Notes: generated by a model not told the origin, from the letters alone. A DNA stretch of 64,000 nucleotides from Pseudomonadota bacterium (GCA_023386645.1 JAEWJI010000019.1:51139-115138), one strand, 5' to 3'. Shown: positions 53,581 to 61,770, counted from the first letter of the stretch. Numbers and translations are program-made.

Positions 53581-54570
53581 TCAGGCGTGGGTGAAGCCGG
53601 GACGGGCGATCTGAACGGGGCGTTTCAGGTGGCGGGCGGTGAGGCCCCGGCCCCGGGCGACCTCGCCGATGCGCGTAAGCCGAAGGTGGCGACGCTCGGC
53701 CTCGCGCCTCAGGACGGCCTCGTGCGAGGGATGGGCGGTGAAGGCGATCTCGTAGTCGTCGCCTCCGGTCGCCAGATCGATGAGAGCCGCCTGTTCGTCC
53801 ACCCGGCCGTCGAACCAGGCCTGGGCGGCGGCCGACAAGGGGGTGGTCTCCAGGTCCACGGCGATGGCGACCTGACTGGCCTCGGCGATATGGCCGACAT
53901 CGGCGAGCAGGCCGTCCGACACGTCCACGGAGGCCGAGGCGTAGTCCCGGATCACCCCGGCGAACTCCACGCGTGGGCTGGGCCGGCGGTAGTGTTCGAC
54001 CAGGGCCGCCAGCCGGGGCGGCTCCAGCTTCAGCTTGCCGGCCGTAGCCGCGAGGCCCAGGACGCCGTCGCCGATGGAGCCGGTGACGAAAACCAGGTCG
54101 CCGGGTTCGGCCCCGGCGCGGGACACCGCCCTGCCCTTCGGCGTCCAGCCCATCATGGTCATCGAGAAGGTGGCGGGACCGGGCGTGGAGACTGTGTCGC
54201 CCCCGAGTAGATGGATGCCGAACTCGGACTGATCGGCGGCCAGCCCTTGGGCGAACAGTTCCCGTTCCGGCCAGCCGCAGCGGGACGACCAGGCGCAGGC
54301 CAGGAGGTAGCCGAAGGGCTCGGCGCCCTTGGCGGCGAGGTCGGACAGGTTCACCCGGATCAGCTTCTGGGCGACCGTGTCGAGCGGATCGTCAGGCAGG
54401 TAGTGGACGCCCTCGACGATGGCGTCCTTGGTCAGGACCAGATCGTGGTTCGGTCGCGACGGCAGGACCGCGACGTCGTCGAGCAGCCCCCGCGCGAACT
54501 CCGGATGGGCCAGGGGCGCCAGCAGCTTGCGGATGGTCTCGAACTCGCCTGCGGCGTCGAGCGCCGGCAT
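53581..54570 (-). CDS. thiL: Thiamine-monophosphate kinase
   Basis: The 329-residue protein shows the PurM-like ThiL motifs: EFETIRKLLAPL, DDVAVLP, LVLTKDAIVEGVHY, LGGDTVSTPGPATFSMTMMG and DVSDGLLADVGHIAEAS. It phosphorylates thiamine monophosphate to the active diphosphate. The ATG shares a base with the nusB stop, making the well-known nusB-thiL pair. Confidence 0.95.
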   Translation of the reverse strand: MPALDAAGEFETIRKLLAPLAHPEFARGLLDDVAVLPSRPNHDLVLTKDAIVEGVHYLPDDPLDTVAQKLIRVNLSDLAAKGAEPFGYLLACAWSSRCGWPERELFAQGLAADQSEFGIHLLGGDTVSTPGPATFSMTMMGWTPKGRAVSRAGAEPGDLVFVTGSIGDGVLGLAATAGKLKLEPPRLAALVEHYRRPSPRVEFAGVIRDYASASVDVSDGLLADVGHIAEASQVAIAVDLETTPLSAAAQAWFDGRVDEQAALIDLATGGDDYEIAFTAHPSHEAVLRREAERRHLRLTRIGEVARGRGLTARHLKRPVQIARPGFTHA

Positions 54571-55100
54571 CAGGCGCCGCGAGCGTCGCGGGCCACTCCG
54601 TCCAGGGCCGCGTTGACGAACTTGGCCTCGGCGGCGTCGAAGAAGGCCTTGGCCAGTTCGACGTACTCGTCGATCACCACTTCGCGCGGGGTCTCCGGCT
54701 GCTCGCGCAGCTCCCAGGCTCCGCAGCGCAGCAGGGCCCGCAGCGTGGCGTCGAGCCGTTCCATCCGCCAGTTGGAGGCCAGGCGCGCCTTGATCGCCTC
54801 GTCGATAGTCCGCTGACCATCGACCACGCCGCGCACGATGGCGGCGAAATAGTCCTCGTCGGCCTCGGCCAGGGGTTCGCCCTCGATGTCGGCGTCGAAG
54901 CGGTGGTTGCGGAACTCGGTGATGACGGTCTCCACCCCCTCCCCGGCCAGCTCCATCTGGTAGAGGGCCTGGACGGCGGCCAGGCGCGCCACGGTGCGGG
55001 CGCGGCGCTGGCGCGTGGTCAGCTGCGGATCGGCGGCGCGGGCGGATTCAGCCTGCGTCAGCTGGGCCATGACGGCCTGGAGGCTCTGGGGTTCGGTCAT
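54570..55100 (-). CDS. nusB: Transcription antitermination factor NusB
   Basis: The 176-residue all-helical protein has RARTVARLAAVQALYQMELAG at the start of the NusB fold and EVVIDEYVELAKAFFDAAEAKFVNAALDGVARD at the end. NusB with NusE binds boxA RNA for rRNA antitermination. An extra ~20 residues precede the core. The ATG overlaps the ribH stop as ATGA. Confidence 0.95.
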   Translation of the reverse strand: MTEPQSLQAVMAQLTQAESARAADPQLTTRQRRARTVARLAAVQALYQMELAGEGVETVITEFRNHRFDADIEGEPLAEADEDYFAAIVRGVVDGQRTIDEAIKARLASNWRMERLDATLRALLRCGAWELREQPETPREVVIDEYVELAKAFFDAAEAKFVNAALDGVARDARGA

Positions 55101-55558
55101 CCGCCGAGCCCTACGCGCAGACGGCGCCTCAGTTCAATGAGGTCGAGGCACGCACGCGCCGCGCCGCCGCCCTTGTCGCCCTCGCTGACCCGGGCGCGGG
55201 CCCAGGCCTGGTCCTCGTCCTCGGTCGTCAGGATGCCGTTGCCGATCGCCAGGCCCTTTAGGCCGAGGTTGCGCAAGCCCGCGGCGGACTGATCGGCCAC
55301 GATCTCGAAGTGATAGGTCTCGCCGCGAATGACGCAGCCGAGCGCGACATAGCCGTCGTAGCGCGGCGCCGTCGGCAGGCGCGCGGCGTCGTCGGCCATG
55401 GCGATGGCGGTCGGAACCTCCAGCGCGCCGGGCACGGTCACGACATCGAAGGTCGCGCCGCGCGCAGTCAGCGCGTCCTTCGCGCCCTCCAGCAAGGCGT
55501 CGGCCAGATCGTCGTAGTAGCGCGCCTCAACGATCAGGACGCGCGGAGCTTCGTTCAG
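55097..55558 (-). CDS. ribH: 6,7-dimethyl-8-ribityllumazine synthase
   Basis: The reading frame gives ...APRVLIVEARYYDDLADALL, then VTVPGALEVPTAIAMA, CVIRGETYHFEIVADQSAAGL and GNGILTTEDEDQA. These are all lumazine synthase blocks, including the catalytic His of TYHFE. No ATG, GTG or TTG precedes the conserved N-terminus in this frame. The likely start is CTG at 55558, overlapping the ribBX TGA (CTGA), with GGAGAAG ten bases upstream. A TTG at 55495 would remove ~21 conserved residues. From CTG the protein has 153 residues. Confidence 0.9.
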   Translation of the reverse strand: MNEAPRVLIVEARYYDDLADALLEGAKDALTARGATFDVVTVPGALEVPTAIAMADDAARLPTAPRYDGYVALGCVIRGETYHFEIVADQSAAGLRNLGLKGLAIGNGILTTEDEDQAWARARVSEGDKGGGAARACLDLIELRRRLRVGLGG

Positions 55559-56688
55559 GATTGGTCTTCTCCGTCCATGTCGCGCCAGCCGACGATGCGC
55601 AGGCCGTAGCCTTCCAGCGCCGTGGGATTGGGTCGCGTGGAGCTCATGACGATCATGTCGCGAACCCCAAGATCGAGCAGGATCTGGGCGCCGACGCCGT
55701 AGTTGCGAAGCGACCGGTCGATGGCGGCGGGCTTGTCGCCGCCGGCCAGACGTTCGGCCAGGCCGTGCAGGTCCGGATCGCGCAGGAAGACGATGACGCC
55801 AGCGCCGGGATGGTCGCTGATCTGGCGCATGGCGCTGGGCACATAGCCCTGGCGGTGCTCGGCGTGGCCCAGGAGATCAGCGGCGAAATCCACCTGGTGC
55901 ATCCGGACCAGGGTCGGTTTGGCCGGGTCGATCTTGCCGTGAACCAGGGCGACGTGTTCCGCGCCCTCGACGGTGTTGCGATACAGGATCAGCCGGAAGG
56001 GGCCGCCGTGGACGCTGTCGAACGGCGTCTCCAGGACCCGTTCGACAAACCGCTCGGTGCGGCGGCGGTAGGCGATCAGGTCGGCGATGGTCCCGATCTT
56101 CAGTCCGTGCAGCTGGGCGAAGGCGATCAGGTCCGGCATCCTGGCCATGGTCCCGTCGTCATTCATGATCTCGCAGATCACGCCGGCGGGCGTCAGGCCG
56201 GCCATGCGGCTGATGTCCACGGCGGCCTCGGTGTGGCCGGTGCGGACCAGGACGCCGCCGTCGCGGGCGACCAGGGGAAAAACGTGGCCTGGGGAGACGA
56301 TGTCGTCTGCGCCCTTGGTCGGATCAGCCGCAACCTGGACCGTGCGGGCGCGGTCGGCGGCGCTGATGCCGGTGGTCACGCCCTCGCGCGCCTCGATCGA
56401 GACGGTGAAGGCGGTGCCCATGCTGGTGCGGTTCTCCGCGGCCATGGGCGGCAGGCGCAGCTGGCGCGCACGGTCGGCGGTGATGGCCAGGCAGATCAGG
56501 CCGCGCGCGTGCTTGGCCATGAAGTTGATCTGGTCCGGCGTGGCGAACTGGGCCGGAATGATGACGTCGCCCTCGTTCTCCCGGTCCTCGGCGTCGACAA
56601 GGATATAGGGCCGGCCGTTGCGGGCGTCCTCGAGGATGTCCTCGATGGGCGAGATCGGGCTGTCGTTCATGTTCGCTGCGGCCTGCAT
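55555..56688 (-). CDS. ribB: DHBP synthase with degenerate GTP cyclohydrolase II domain (RibBX type)
   Basis: The 377-residue protein has an intact N-terminal 3,4-dihydroxy-2-butanone-4-phosphate synthase domain (LVDAEDRENEGDVIIPAQF, TSMGTAFTVSIEAREGVTTGISAADR, GHTEAAVDISRM). The C-terminal part aligns with GTP cyclohydrolase II at RNYGVGAQILLDLGV and LEGYGLRIVG. However, the zinc-cysteine motif (SECLTGD...RCDCG) is replaced by RMHQVDFAADLLG, and the GRGIGL arginine motif is missing. Only RibB activity is expected. The start ATG shares a base with the ribE stop. Confidence 0.88.
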   Translation of the reverse strand: MQAAANMNDSPISPIEDILEDARNGRPYILVDAEDRENEGDVIIPAQFATPDQINFMAKHARGLICLAITADRARQLRLPPMAAENRTSMGTAFTVSIEAREGVTTGISAADRARTVQVAADPTKGADDIVSPGHVFPLVARDGGVLVRTGHTEAAVDISRMAGLTPAGVICEIMNDDGTMARMPDLIAFAQLHGLKIGTIADLIAYRRRTERFVERVLETPFDSVHGGPFRLILYRNTVEGAEHVALVHGKIDPAKPTLVRMHQVDFAADLLGHAEHRQGYVPSAMRQISDHPGAGVIVFLRDPDLHGLAERLAGGDKPAAIDRSLRNYGVGAQILLDLGVRDMIVMSSTRPNPTALEGYGLRIVGWRDMDGEDQS

Positions 56689-57278
56689 CACGCGGTCTCC
56701 TGCCACCGCGCGAGGTAACGCGCCAGCATGTCGATCTCCAGGTTCACGCCATCGCCGGGCTGGAGGGTGCCCAGGGTGGTGGCGGTCCAGGTATGCGGGA
56801 TGATGTTGACCCCGAAGCGGCGCCCCCCAACCGCATTCACCGTCAGCGACACGCCGTCGACGGTGATCGAGCCTTTCGGCGCGATGAAGCGGTGCAGGGG
56901 CTCGGGCGCCTCGATCTCGATGCGGTGGGAGCCGCCCTCGGGCGCGATCGAAAGGACACGGCCGACGCCATCGACATGACCCGAGACAATGTGGCCGCCC
57001 ATCTCGTCGCCCAGTTTCGCGGCGCGCTCCAGATTGACGCGGGAGCCCTCGGTCCAGGCGCCAAGGCACGTCTTCGACAGGGTTTCGTTCGAGACCTCGA
57101 CCGCGAACCAGCCGGGGCCGGTCTCGGTGACGGTCAGGCAGCAGCCGGCGTGACTGATGGAGGCGCCGAGGTCGATCGTGGCCGTATCCCACGCGGTCTC
57201 GATCTCGTAGCGACGGTCGCGGGCGGTCTGCTGGACGGCGCGGACGCGGCCGATATCGGTGACGATGCCGGTAAACAT
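56688..57278 (-). CDS. ribE: Riboflavin synthase, alpha subunit
   Basis: The 196-residue protein begins MFTGIVTDIGRVRAV, the riboflavin synthase N-terminus. Two lumazine-binding barrels follow, with SHAGCCLTVTE and GSITVDGVSLTVNAVGG. It dismutates two lumazines into riboflavin. It is separated from ribD by a 62-base spacer that holds a stable hairpin, and is coupled to ribBX. Confidence 0.96.
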   Translation of the reverse strand: MFTGIVTDIGRVRAVQQTARDRRYEIETAWDTATIDLGASISHAGCCLTVTETGPGWFAVEVSNETLSKTCLGAWTEGSRVNLERAAKLGDEMGGHIVSGHVDGVGRVLSIAPEGGSHRIEIEAPEPLHRFIAPKGSITVDGVSLTVNAVGGRRFGVNIIPHTWTATTLGTLQPGDGVNLEIDMLARYLARWQETA

Positions 57279-57290
57279 GTCAGGCGACCT

Positions 57291-57313
57291 GAGACGCCGG
57301 GAAACCCCGTCTC
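57291..57313. other. Intercistronic hairpin between ribD and ribE
   Basis: GAGACG pairs with CGTCTC and, across a two-base bulge, GGG pairs with CCC around an AAA loop. It sits a dozen bases upstream of the ribE ATG (on the minus strand) and could tune ribE translation or mRNA processing. Confidence 0.45.
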
Positions 57314-57340
57314 ACCGTCTCGCGAGTCTCACCCTGGCGC

Positions 57341-57994
57341 TCAGCGGATCGCATCGTAGCGTTCCCAAAGGTCGTCGCCGAGGGGTTCGGCGGACAGACG
57401 CCGGAACTTGGGGGCGTCGGCCAGCTTTGCAAGCGCCAGGGCGGCGACGCAGGGCCGGCCCTCGGAGCCCAGCAGGATGGGGGCGCGGAACCATTCGATG
57501 CGGTCGACGGCGTGGGCGCGCAGGAAACTGGCCGCGACCTGGCCGCCGCCCTCGATCAGGATGGACGTTACTTCGCGCTCGAAGAGGAAGCGCAGAACGG
57601 CGTCAGGTTGAGGGCGTCCCTCAGAGGCGATCCGGACAACTTCCGCGCCCCCCACTGGCCGAGGATTCGTGGCCGTCAGGATCAGAGTGTTGGCTCCAGC
57701 AACCTTGGCCGTAGCCGGTGTGCGCAGGCGGCTATCCAGGATTACCCGCAGCGGCTGATCATCGGGATCAAACCAGGTCGCTCGCCCGCCCGGATGACGG
57801 AAGGTGAGCATCGGATCGTCTGCCAAAACGGTCTCTACGCCCACCAGGATGGCGGAATGAGCGTCACGAAGCCAGTTCCCCTCCAGCCGCGCCGCCTCGC
57901 CGGTGATCCATTTCGACTCGCCGGTCGCCGTGGCGATCCGGCCGTCGAGGGAGGTGGCCAGCTTTAGCGTCACCCGTGGCGCGGTCGCGCCCAT
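57341..57994 (-). CDS. ribD: RibD reductase domain only
   Basis: The 217-residue protein starts APRVTLKLATSLDGRIATATGESKWITGE and continues with AILVGVETVLADDPML, LRVILDSRLRTP and ILIEGGGQVAASFL. These are the NADPH-dependent 5-amino-6-ribosylamino-uracil phosphate reductase half of RibD. The zinc deaminase half (HAE...PCxxxxxxPPC) is absent; the ATG directly follows nrdR with a one-base overlap, so it was not lost to a frameshift in this window. The deaminase must be encoded elsewhere. Confidence 0.88.
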   Translation of the reverse strand: MGATAPRVTLKLATSLDGRIATATGESKWITGEAARLEGNWLRDAHSAILVGVETVLADDPMLTFRHPGGRATWFDPDDQPLRVILDSRLRTPATAKVAGANTLILTATNPRPVGGAEVVRIASEGRPQPDAVLRFLFEREVTSILIEGGGQVAASFLRAHAVDRIEWFRAPILLGSEGRPCVAALALAKLADAPKFRRLSAEPLGDDLWERYDAIR

Positions 57995-58452
57995 CAGCCC
58001 TCGTCCAGGCCTTCGTCGCCGAGAAAGCGGGCGAAGTCGCCGGTGTGGCGGAAGTCCTTGTAGACCGAGGCGTAGCGGACGTAGGCGACCTCATCGACGC
58101 CCTTCAGCGCCTTCATGATGAAGTCGCCGACGGTCGAGGACGGGATCTCGGTCTCGCCCAGGCTCTCGAGTTGGCGGGTGATGCGGCTGACCAGCTGTTC
58201 GACCTGTTCGGGCTGGACCGGGCGTTTGCGCAGCGCGATGCGGAGCGACCGCTCCAGCTTGTCACGGTCGAAGGGGGTGCGGCGGCCGTTGCGCTTGAGG
58301 ATCATGAGCTCGCGCAGCTGGACCCGCTCGAAGGTGGTAAAGCGGCCGCTGCACTGCGGGCAGGAGCGACGACGGCGGATCGCGGCGCCGTCGTCGGACG
58401 GGCGGCTGTCCTTAACCTGGGTGTCGGCGCTGCCGCAGAAGGGGCACTTCAT
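57994..58452 (-). CDS. nrdR: Transcriptional regulator NrdR
   Basis: The 152-residue protein has a four-cysteine zinc ribbon (MKCPFCGSADTQV ... RRRRSCPQCSGRFTTFER) and an ATP-cone (LMILKRNGRRTPFDRDKLERSL). NrdR represses ribonucleotide reductase genes according to ATP/dATP. It lies seven bases after glyA and is coupled to ribD, the usual alphaproteobacterial order. Confidence 0.96.
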   Translation of the reverse strand: MKCPFCGSADTQVKDSRPSDDGAAIRRRRSCPQCSGRFTTFERVQLRELMILKRNGRRTPFDRDKLERSLRIALRKRPVQPEQVEQLVSRITRQLESLGETEIPSSTVGDFIMKALKGVDEVAYVRYASVYKDFRHTGDFARFLGDEGLDEG

Positions 58453-58459
58453 CGGCGGC

Positions 58460-59743
58460 TCATCCGTAGATCGGGAAGCGGGCGGTGAGCGCCCGGACCT
58501 CAGCGGCGACGCGCTGCTGGACGCCGGCGTCGGCCTCGTCGGAGCCCTGCATGCTGTCGATCACATCGGCGATCCAGTGGCCGACCTGCTGGAACTCCGC
58601 CTCGCCGAAGCCACGCGTCGTGCCGGCAGGGGTGCCCAGACGAACGCCCGAGGTGATGGTGAAGGGGGCGGTGTCGAAAGGCACGCCGTTCTTGTTGCAG
58701 GTCATCAGGGCGTGTTCGAGCTGGGCCTCGGTGGCCTTGCCGGTCACGCCCTTGGGCCGCAGGTCGACCAGCATCAGGTGGCTGTCGGTGCCGCCCGAGA
58801 CGATGGCCAGGCCGCGATCGACCAGGACGGCGGCCAGGGCGCGGGCGTTCGCCACTACCTGCTGGGCGTACTGCTTGAACTCGGGCTTCAGCGCCTCGCC
58901 GAAGGCCACGGCCTTGGCGGCGATCACATGCTCCAGCGGGCCGCCCTGGAGGCCCGGGAAGACGGCGGAGTTGATCTTCTTGGCGATGTCGCCGTCGTTA
59001 GTCAGGACCATTCCGCCGCGCGGGCCGCGCAGGGTCTTGTGGGTGGTGGTGGTGACCACGTGGGCGTGCGGCACCGGGTCCGGATAGACGCCGCCGGCGA
59101 TCAGGCCCGCATAGTGGGCCATGTCGACCATCAGATAGGCGCCAACCGAATCCGCGATCTCGCGGAAGCGCTTGAAGTCGATGTGGCGCGAATAGGCGGA
59201 GGCTCCGGCGAGGATCAGCCTGGGCTTCTCCTGTTCGGCCATCTGGGCCACGTGATCGTAGTCGATAAGGTGGTCGTCCTCGCGCACCTTGTAGGTCACG
59301 GGCCGGAACCATTTGCCGGACTGATTGGCGGGGGAGCCGTGGGTCAGGTGGCCGCCGGCGGCCAGGTCCATGCCCAGGAAGGTGTCGCCTGGCTGCAGCA
59401 GGCTCATGAACACCGCCTGGTTGGCCTGGGCGCCCGAGTGCGGCTGGACGTTGGCGAAGGCGGCGCCGAACAGCCGCTTGGCGCGCTCGCGGGCCAGGTC
59501 CTCGGTGACGTCGACGTATTCGCAGCCGCCGTAGTAGCGGCGGCCCGGGTAGCCCTCGGCGTATTTGTTGGTCAGGACCGAGCCTTGCGCTTCCAGCACG
59601 GCGCGCGAGACGATGTTCTCGGACGCGATCAGCTCGATCTGCTCGCGCTGACGTCCCAGTTCCCCCTGGATGCCGCCGAAGATCTCGGGATCGGCATCCG
59701 CAAGCGGACGAGAGAAGTAGTCGGCGTGGGTGAAGGCGGTCAC
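58460..59743 (-). CDS. glyA: Serine hydroxymethyltransferase
   Basis: The 427-residue PLP enzyme shows IELIASENIVSRAVLEAQGS, NKYAEGYPGRRYYGG, VDMAHYAGLIAGGVYPDPVPHAHVVTTTTHKTLRGPRGG-type (active-site lysine in TTTTHKT) and LMLVDLRPKGVTG. It converts serine to glycine while charging tetrahydrofolate. The start is GTG. A promoter with an inverted repeat over its -35 box precedes it. Confidence 0.97.
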   Translation of the reverse strand: MTAFTHADYFSRPLADADPEIFGGIQGELGRQREQIELIASENIVSRAVLEAQGSVLTNKYAEGYPGRRYYGGCEYVDVTEDLARERAKRLFGAAFANVQPHSGAQANQAVFMSLLQPGDTFLGMDLAAGGHLTHGSPANQSGKWFRPVTYKVREDDHLIDYDHVAQMAEQEKPRLILAGASAYSRHIDFKRFREIADSVGAYLMVDMAHYAGLIAGGVYPDPVPHAHVVTTTTHKTLRGPRGGMVLTNDGDIAKKINSAVFPGLQGGPLEHVIAAKAVAFGEALKPEFKQYAQQVVANARALAAVLVDRGLAIVSGGTDSHLMLVDLRPKGVTGKATEAQLEHALMTCNKNGVPFDTAPFTITSGVRLGTPAGTTRGFGEAEFQQVGHWIADVIDSMQGSDEADAGVQQRVAAEVRALTARFPIYG

Positions 59744-59787
59744 GGGGGCGCTTTCCGAAATCTAGGACGGCGGAGAAATCGGAAGAC

Positions 59788-59816
59788 TATCTACGCCGGA
59801 GGTCGAGGAGCCACAA
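59788..59816 (-). promoter_or_regulatory. Promoter of glyA
   Basis: Minus-strand TTGTGG (59811-59816) and TAGATA (59788-59793) are separated by 17 bases, leaving a leader of about 40 bases before the glyA GTG. Confidence 0.55.
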
Positions 59817-59826
59817 CATCTTGTGG
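59811..59826. promoter_or_regulatory. Inverted repeat over the glyA -35 box (candidate operator)
   Basis: CCACAACATCTTGTGG has six-base arms around CATC. One arm is the glyA -35 hexamer, so a bound dimer would block the promoter. The repressor is unknown. Confidence 0.45.
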
Positions 59827-59839
59827 CGTTCGGCCGCGC

Positions 59840-60019
59840 TCAGCGGGCGGCGAGCGCGCGCCTCAGCTTGGCGACGGCGAGGCGTTCGACGGCCCTGGGC
59901 TCAGCCGCCGGCCCCACGGCGGCGGCCTCCACGCCCGTCGCCACGTGGACGGCCGAGCATTTCAGGAAGGCGCCCATGCGGATGGACTCGACGATGATCT
60001 CGCCGATGTCGTCGGGCAT
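59840..60019 (-). CDS. Small conserved alphaproteobacterial protein (DUF6898-like)
   Basis: The 59-residue protein MPDDIGEIIVESIRMGAFLK... continues SAVHVATGVEAAAVGPAAEPRAVERLAVAKLRRALAAR. This matches my memory of a short conserved family found beside glyA or in other housekeeping loci; the label is tentative. The ATG shares a base with the upstream stop (TGATG), so the pair is co-translated. No function is known. Confidence 0.6.
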   Translation of the reverse strand: MPDDIGEIIVESIRMGAFLKCSAVHVATGVEAAAVGPAAEPRAVERLAVAKLRRALAAR

Positions 60020-60375
60020 CAGATACGCTTGAGGCTCTGAAGCAGTTCGACGGTGTCCAACTCGCCGTTCCAGTGGCCGAGTAGGGCCGCCTCGTTCAAG
60101 CTGATCCACTTCTGGACGAGCTTTAAGCTCTCGGGATCCAGGGGGCCTTCGATCAGTGTGGGTTCAGGCCTTACGCCCACCACCGCCATATCGTCGATGG
60201 CGAGACGATCACCGGGCGAGCGGCAAACCTTCACTCGCGCGTCATGCCGCGCCCGCCCCTTGTGGCTGACCCAGATCACCATGGGCAAGCCGGTGTGCTT
60301 GGGACGCAGGTTCGACATCTCGAAGAAATCTTCCTCCTCGACCGTCGAATCCGGGATCGGCTGATGGACGTTCAT
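60019..60375 (-). CDS. Uncharacterised small protein
   Basis: The 118-residue protein contains MSNLRPKHTGLPMVIWVSHKGRARHDARVKV, then a segment ending ISLNEAALLGHWNGELDTVELLQSL. It has no signal peptide or membrane helix. The LRPKHTGLPMVIWVS block looks like a conserved beta core, but I cannot name the family. GC content seems a little lower than in neighbours. It lies ~40 bases after hemA on the same strand. Confidence 0.6.
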   Translation of the reverse strand: MNVHQPIPDSTVEEEDFFEMSNLRPKHTGLPMVIWVSHKGRARHDARVKVCRSPGDRLAIDDMAVVGVRPEPTLIEGPLDPESLKLVQKWISLNEAALLGHWNGELDTVELLQSLKRI

Positions 60376-60415
60376 GCGTCCAGCTTACCGCAAAACGCCT
60401 TACCCGGAAACGGCG

Positions 60416-61642
60416 TCACGCCGCGGTGGGCATCCGGGCGACGTTGCAGCGGGTCCAGAGCTTGTCCATGGCTTCGACCAGCTCGTCCATCATGCCGTCG
60501 TCGTGGTTGGGCGAAGGAGTGAAGCGCAGGCGCTCGGTGCCTTTGGGGACGGTCGGATAGTTGATCGGCTGAACGTAGATGCCGTGCTGCTCCAGCAGCA
60601 GGTCCGAGATCATCTTGGTGTGGACCGGGTCGCCGACGAAGACCGGGACGATGTGGCTCTCGCTGTCCATCACCGGGATGCCGGCGGCGGCGAAGCGGGC
60701 CTTGAGGGCGGCGGCGCGCTCCTGGTGCGCCTCGCGCAGCTCCGGGTGAGCCTTGAGGTGGCGCACCGAGGCCAGGGCGCCGGCGGTGAGCGCGGGCGGC
60801 AGGCTGGTGGTGAAGATGAAGCCCGAGGCCCAGCTGCGGATCGCGTCCACGATCACGGCGTCGGCGGCGATGTAGCCGCCCATGACGCCGATGGCCTTGC
60901 CCAGGGTGCATTCGATGATGTCGATGTCGGCCAGAACGCCGTCGCGCTCGGCCACGCCTGCGCCGGTCGGGCCGTACAGGCCGACCGCATGGACCTCGTC
61001 GAGGTAGGTCATCGCGCCGTACTTGCGGGCCAGGGCGATGGTCCCGGCCAGGTCGGCGATGTCGCCGTCCATGGAATAGACGCTCTCGAAGGCGATCAGC
61101 TTGGGCGCGTCGGCGGGCGCGGCCTTCAGCAGGGTCTCTAGGTGCTCGAGGTCGTTGTGCAGGAAGACATGCCGCTCGCAGCCGCCGTTGCGGATGCCGG
61201 CGATCATCGAGGCGTGGTTCAGGCTGTCGGAAAAGACGATCAGGCCGGGGAGGATGCGCTGAAGCGTCGTCAGGGTCGCCTCGTTGGCGACGTAACCGGA
61301 GGTGAAGAGAAGGGCGGCGTCCTTCTGGTGCCAGGCGGCCAGTTCGGCTTCCAGGTCCACGGCCGAGCGGGTGGTGCCGGAGATGTTGCGCGTACCGCCG
61401 GCGCCGGCGCCTGTCGCGTCGATCTCGTCCTTCATGGCGTCCAGCACGACCGGATGCTGGCCCATGCCGAGGTAGTCGTTCGAGCACCAGACCACGACGT
61501 CCTGCTCGGAGCCGTCCTCGCGCCGACGCACCGCGCGCGGGAAGCGGCCGGCCACGCGCTTCAGGTCGGCGAAGACCCGATAGCGGCCCTCGCCCTTCAC
61601 CTGCTCGACGGCGGACTGGAATGCGGCGGTGTAATCGAACAA
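60416..61642 (-). CDS. hemA: 5-aminolevulinate synthase
   Basis: The 408-residue PLP enzyme begins FDYTAAFQSAVEQVKGEGRYRVFADLKR. It shows VWCSNDYLGMGQHPVV, GAGAGGTRNISGT, TYLDEVHAVGLYGPTGAGVAERDG, the lysine segment IIECTLGKAIGVMGGY and FIFTTSLPP. It condenses glycine and succinyl-CoA (the Shemin pathway, typical of alphaproteobacteria). The start is TTG at 61642, because no ATG or GTG precedes the conserved N-terminus. The 128-base gap upstream shows no clear promoter by eye. Confidence 0.96.
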   Translation of the reverse strand: MFDYTAAFQSAVEQVKGEGRYRVFADLKRVAGRFPRAVRRREDGSEQDVVVWCSNDYLGMGQHPVVLDAMKDEIDATGAGAGGTRNISGTTRSAVDLEAELAAWHQKDAALLFTSGYVANEATLTTLQRILPGLIVFSDSLNHASMIAGIRNGGCERHVFLHNDLEHLETLLKAAPADAPKLIAFESVYSMDGDIADLAGTIALARKYGAMTYLDEVHAVGLYGPTGAGVAERDGVLADIDIIECTLGKAIGVMGGYIAADAVIVDAIRSWASGFIFTTSLPPALTAGALASVRHLKAHPELREAHQERAAALKARFAAAGIPVMDSESHIVPVFVGDPVHTKMISDLLLEQHGIYVQPINYPTVPKGTERLRFTPSPNHDDGMMDELVEAMDKLWTRCNVARMPTAA

Positions 61643-61770
61643 AACCGGCGGGTCCCGCGACGGAAAAACTTTCCCGCGTGATGCTCCCCCGCGGCCGATT
61701 TGTCCACGGAACCGCCCGGACAAAACGCCGCGAGCGGCCAATTGATAACGGTTCTCAGAAAACGTGCCCG

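Noticed and set aside
57279..57340. FMN riboswitch upstream of ribE
   Set aside because: The spacer is only 62 bases and shows one hairpin. The six-arm RFN element would need about 120 bases and its conserved loops are absent.
60386..60412. Terminator between hemA and the 118-residue gene
   Set aside because: The stem is only five to six base pairs with a large loop. The few T residues are not enough to call it.
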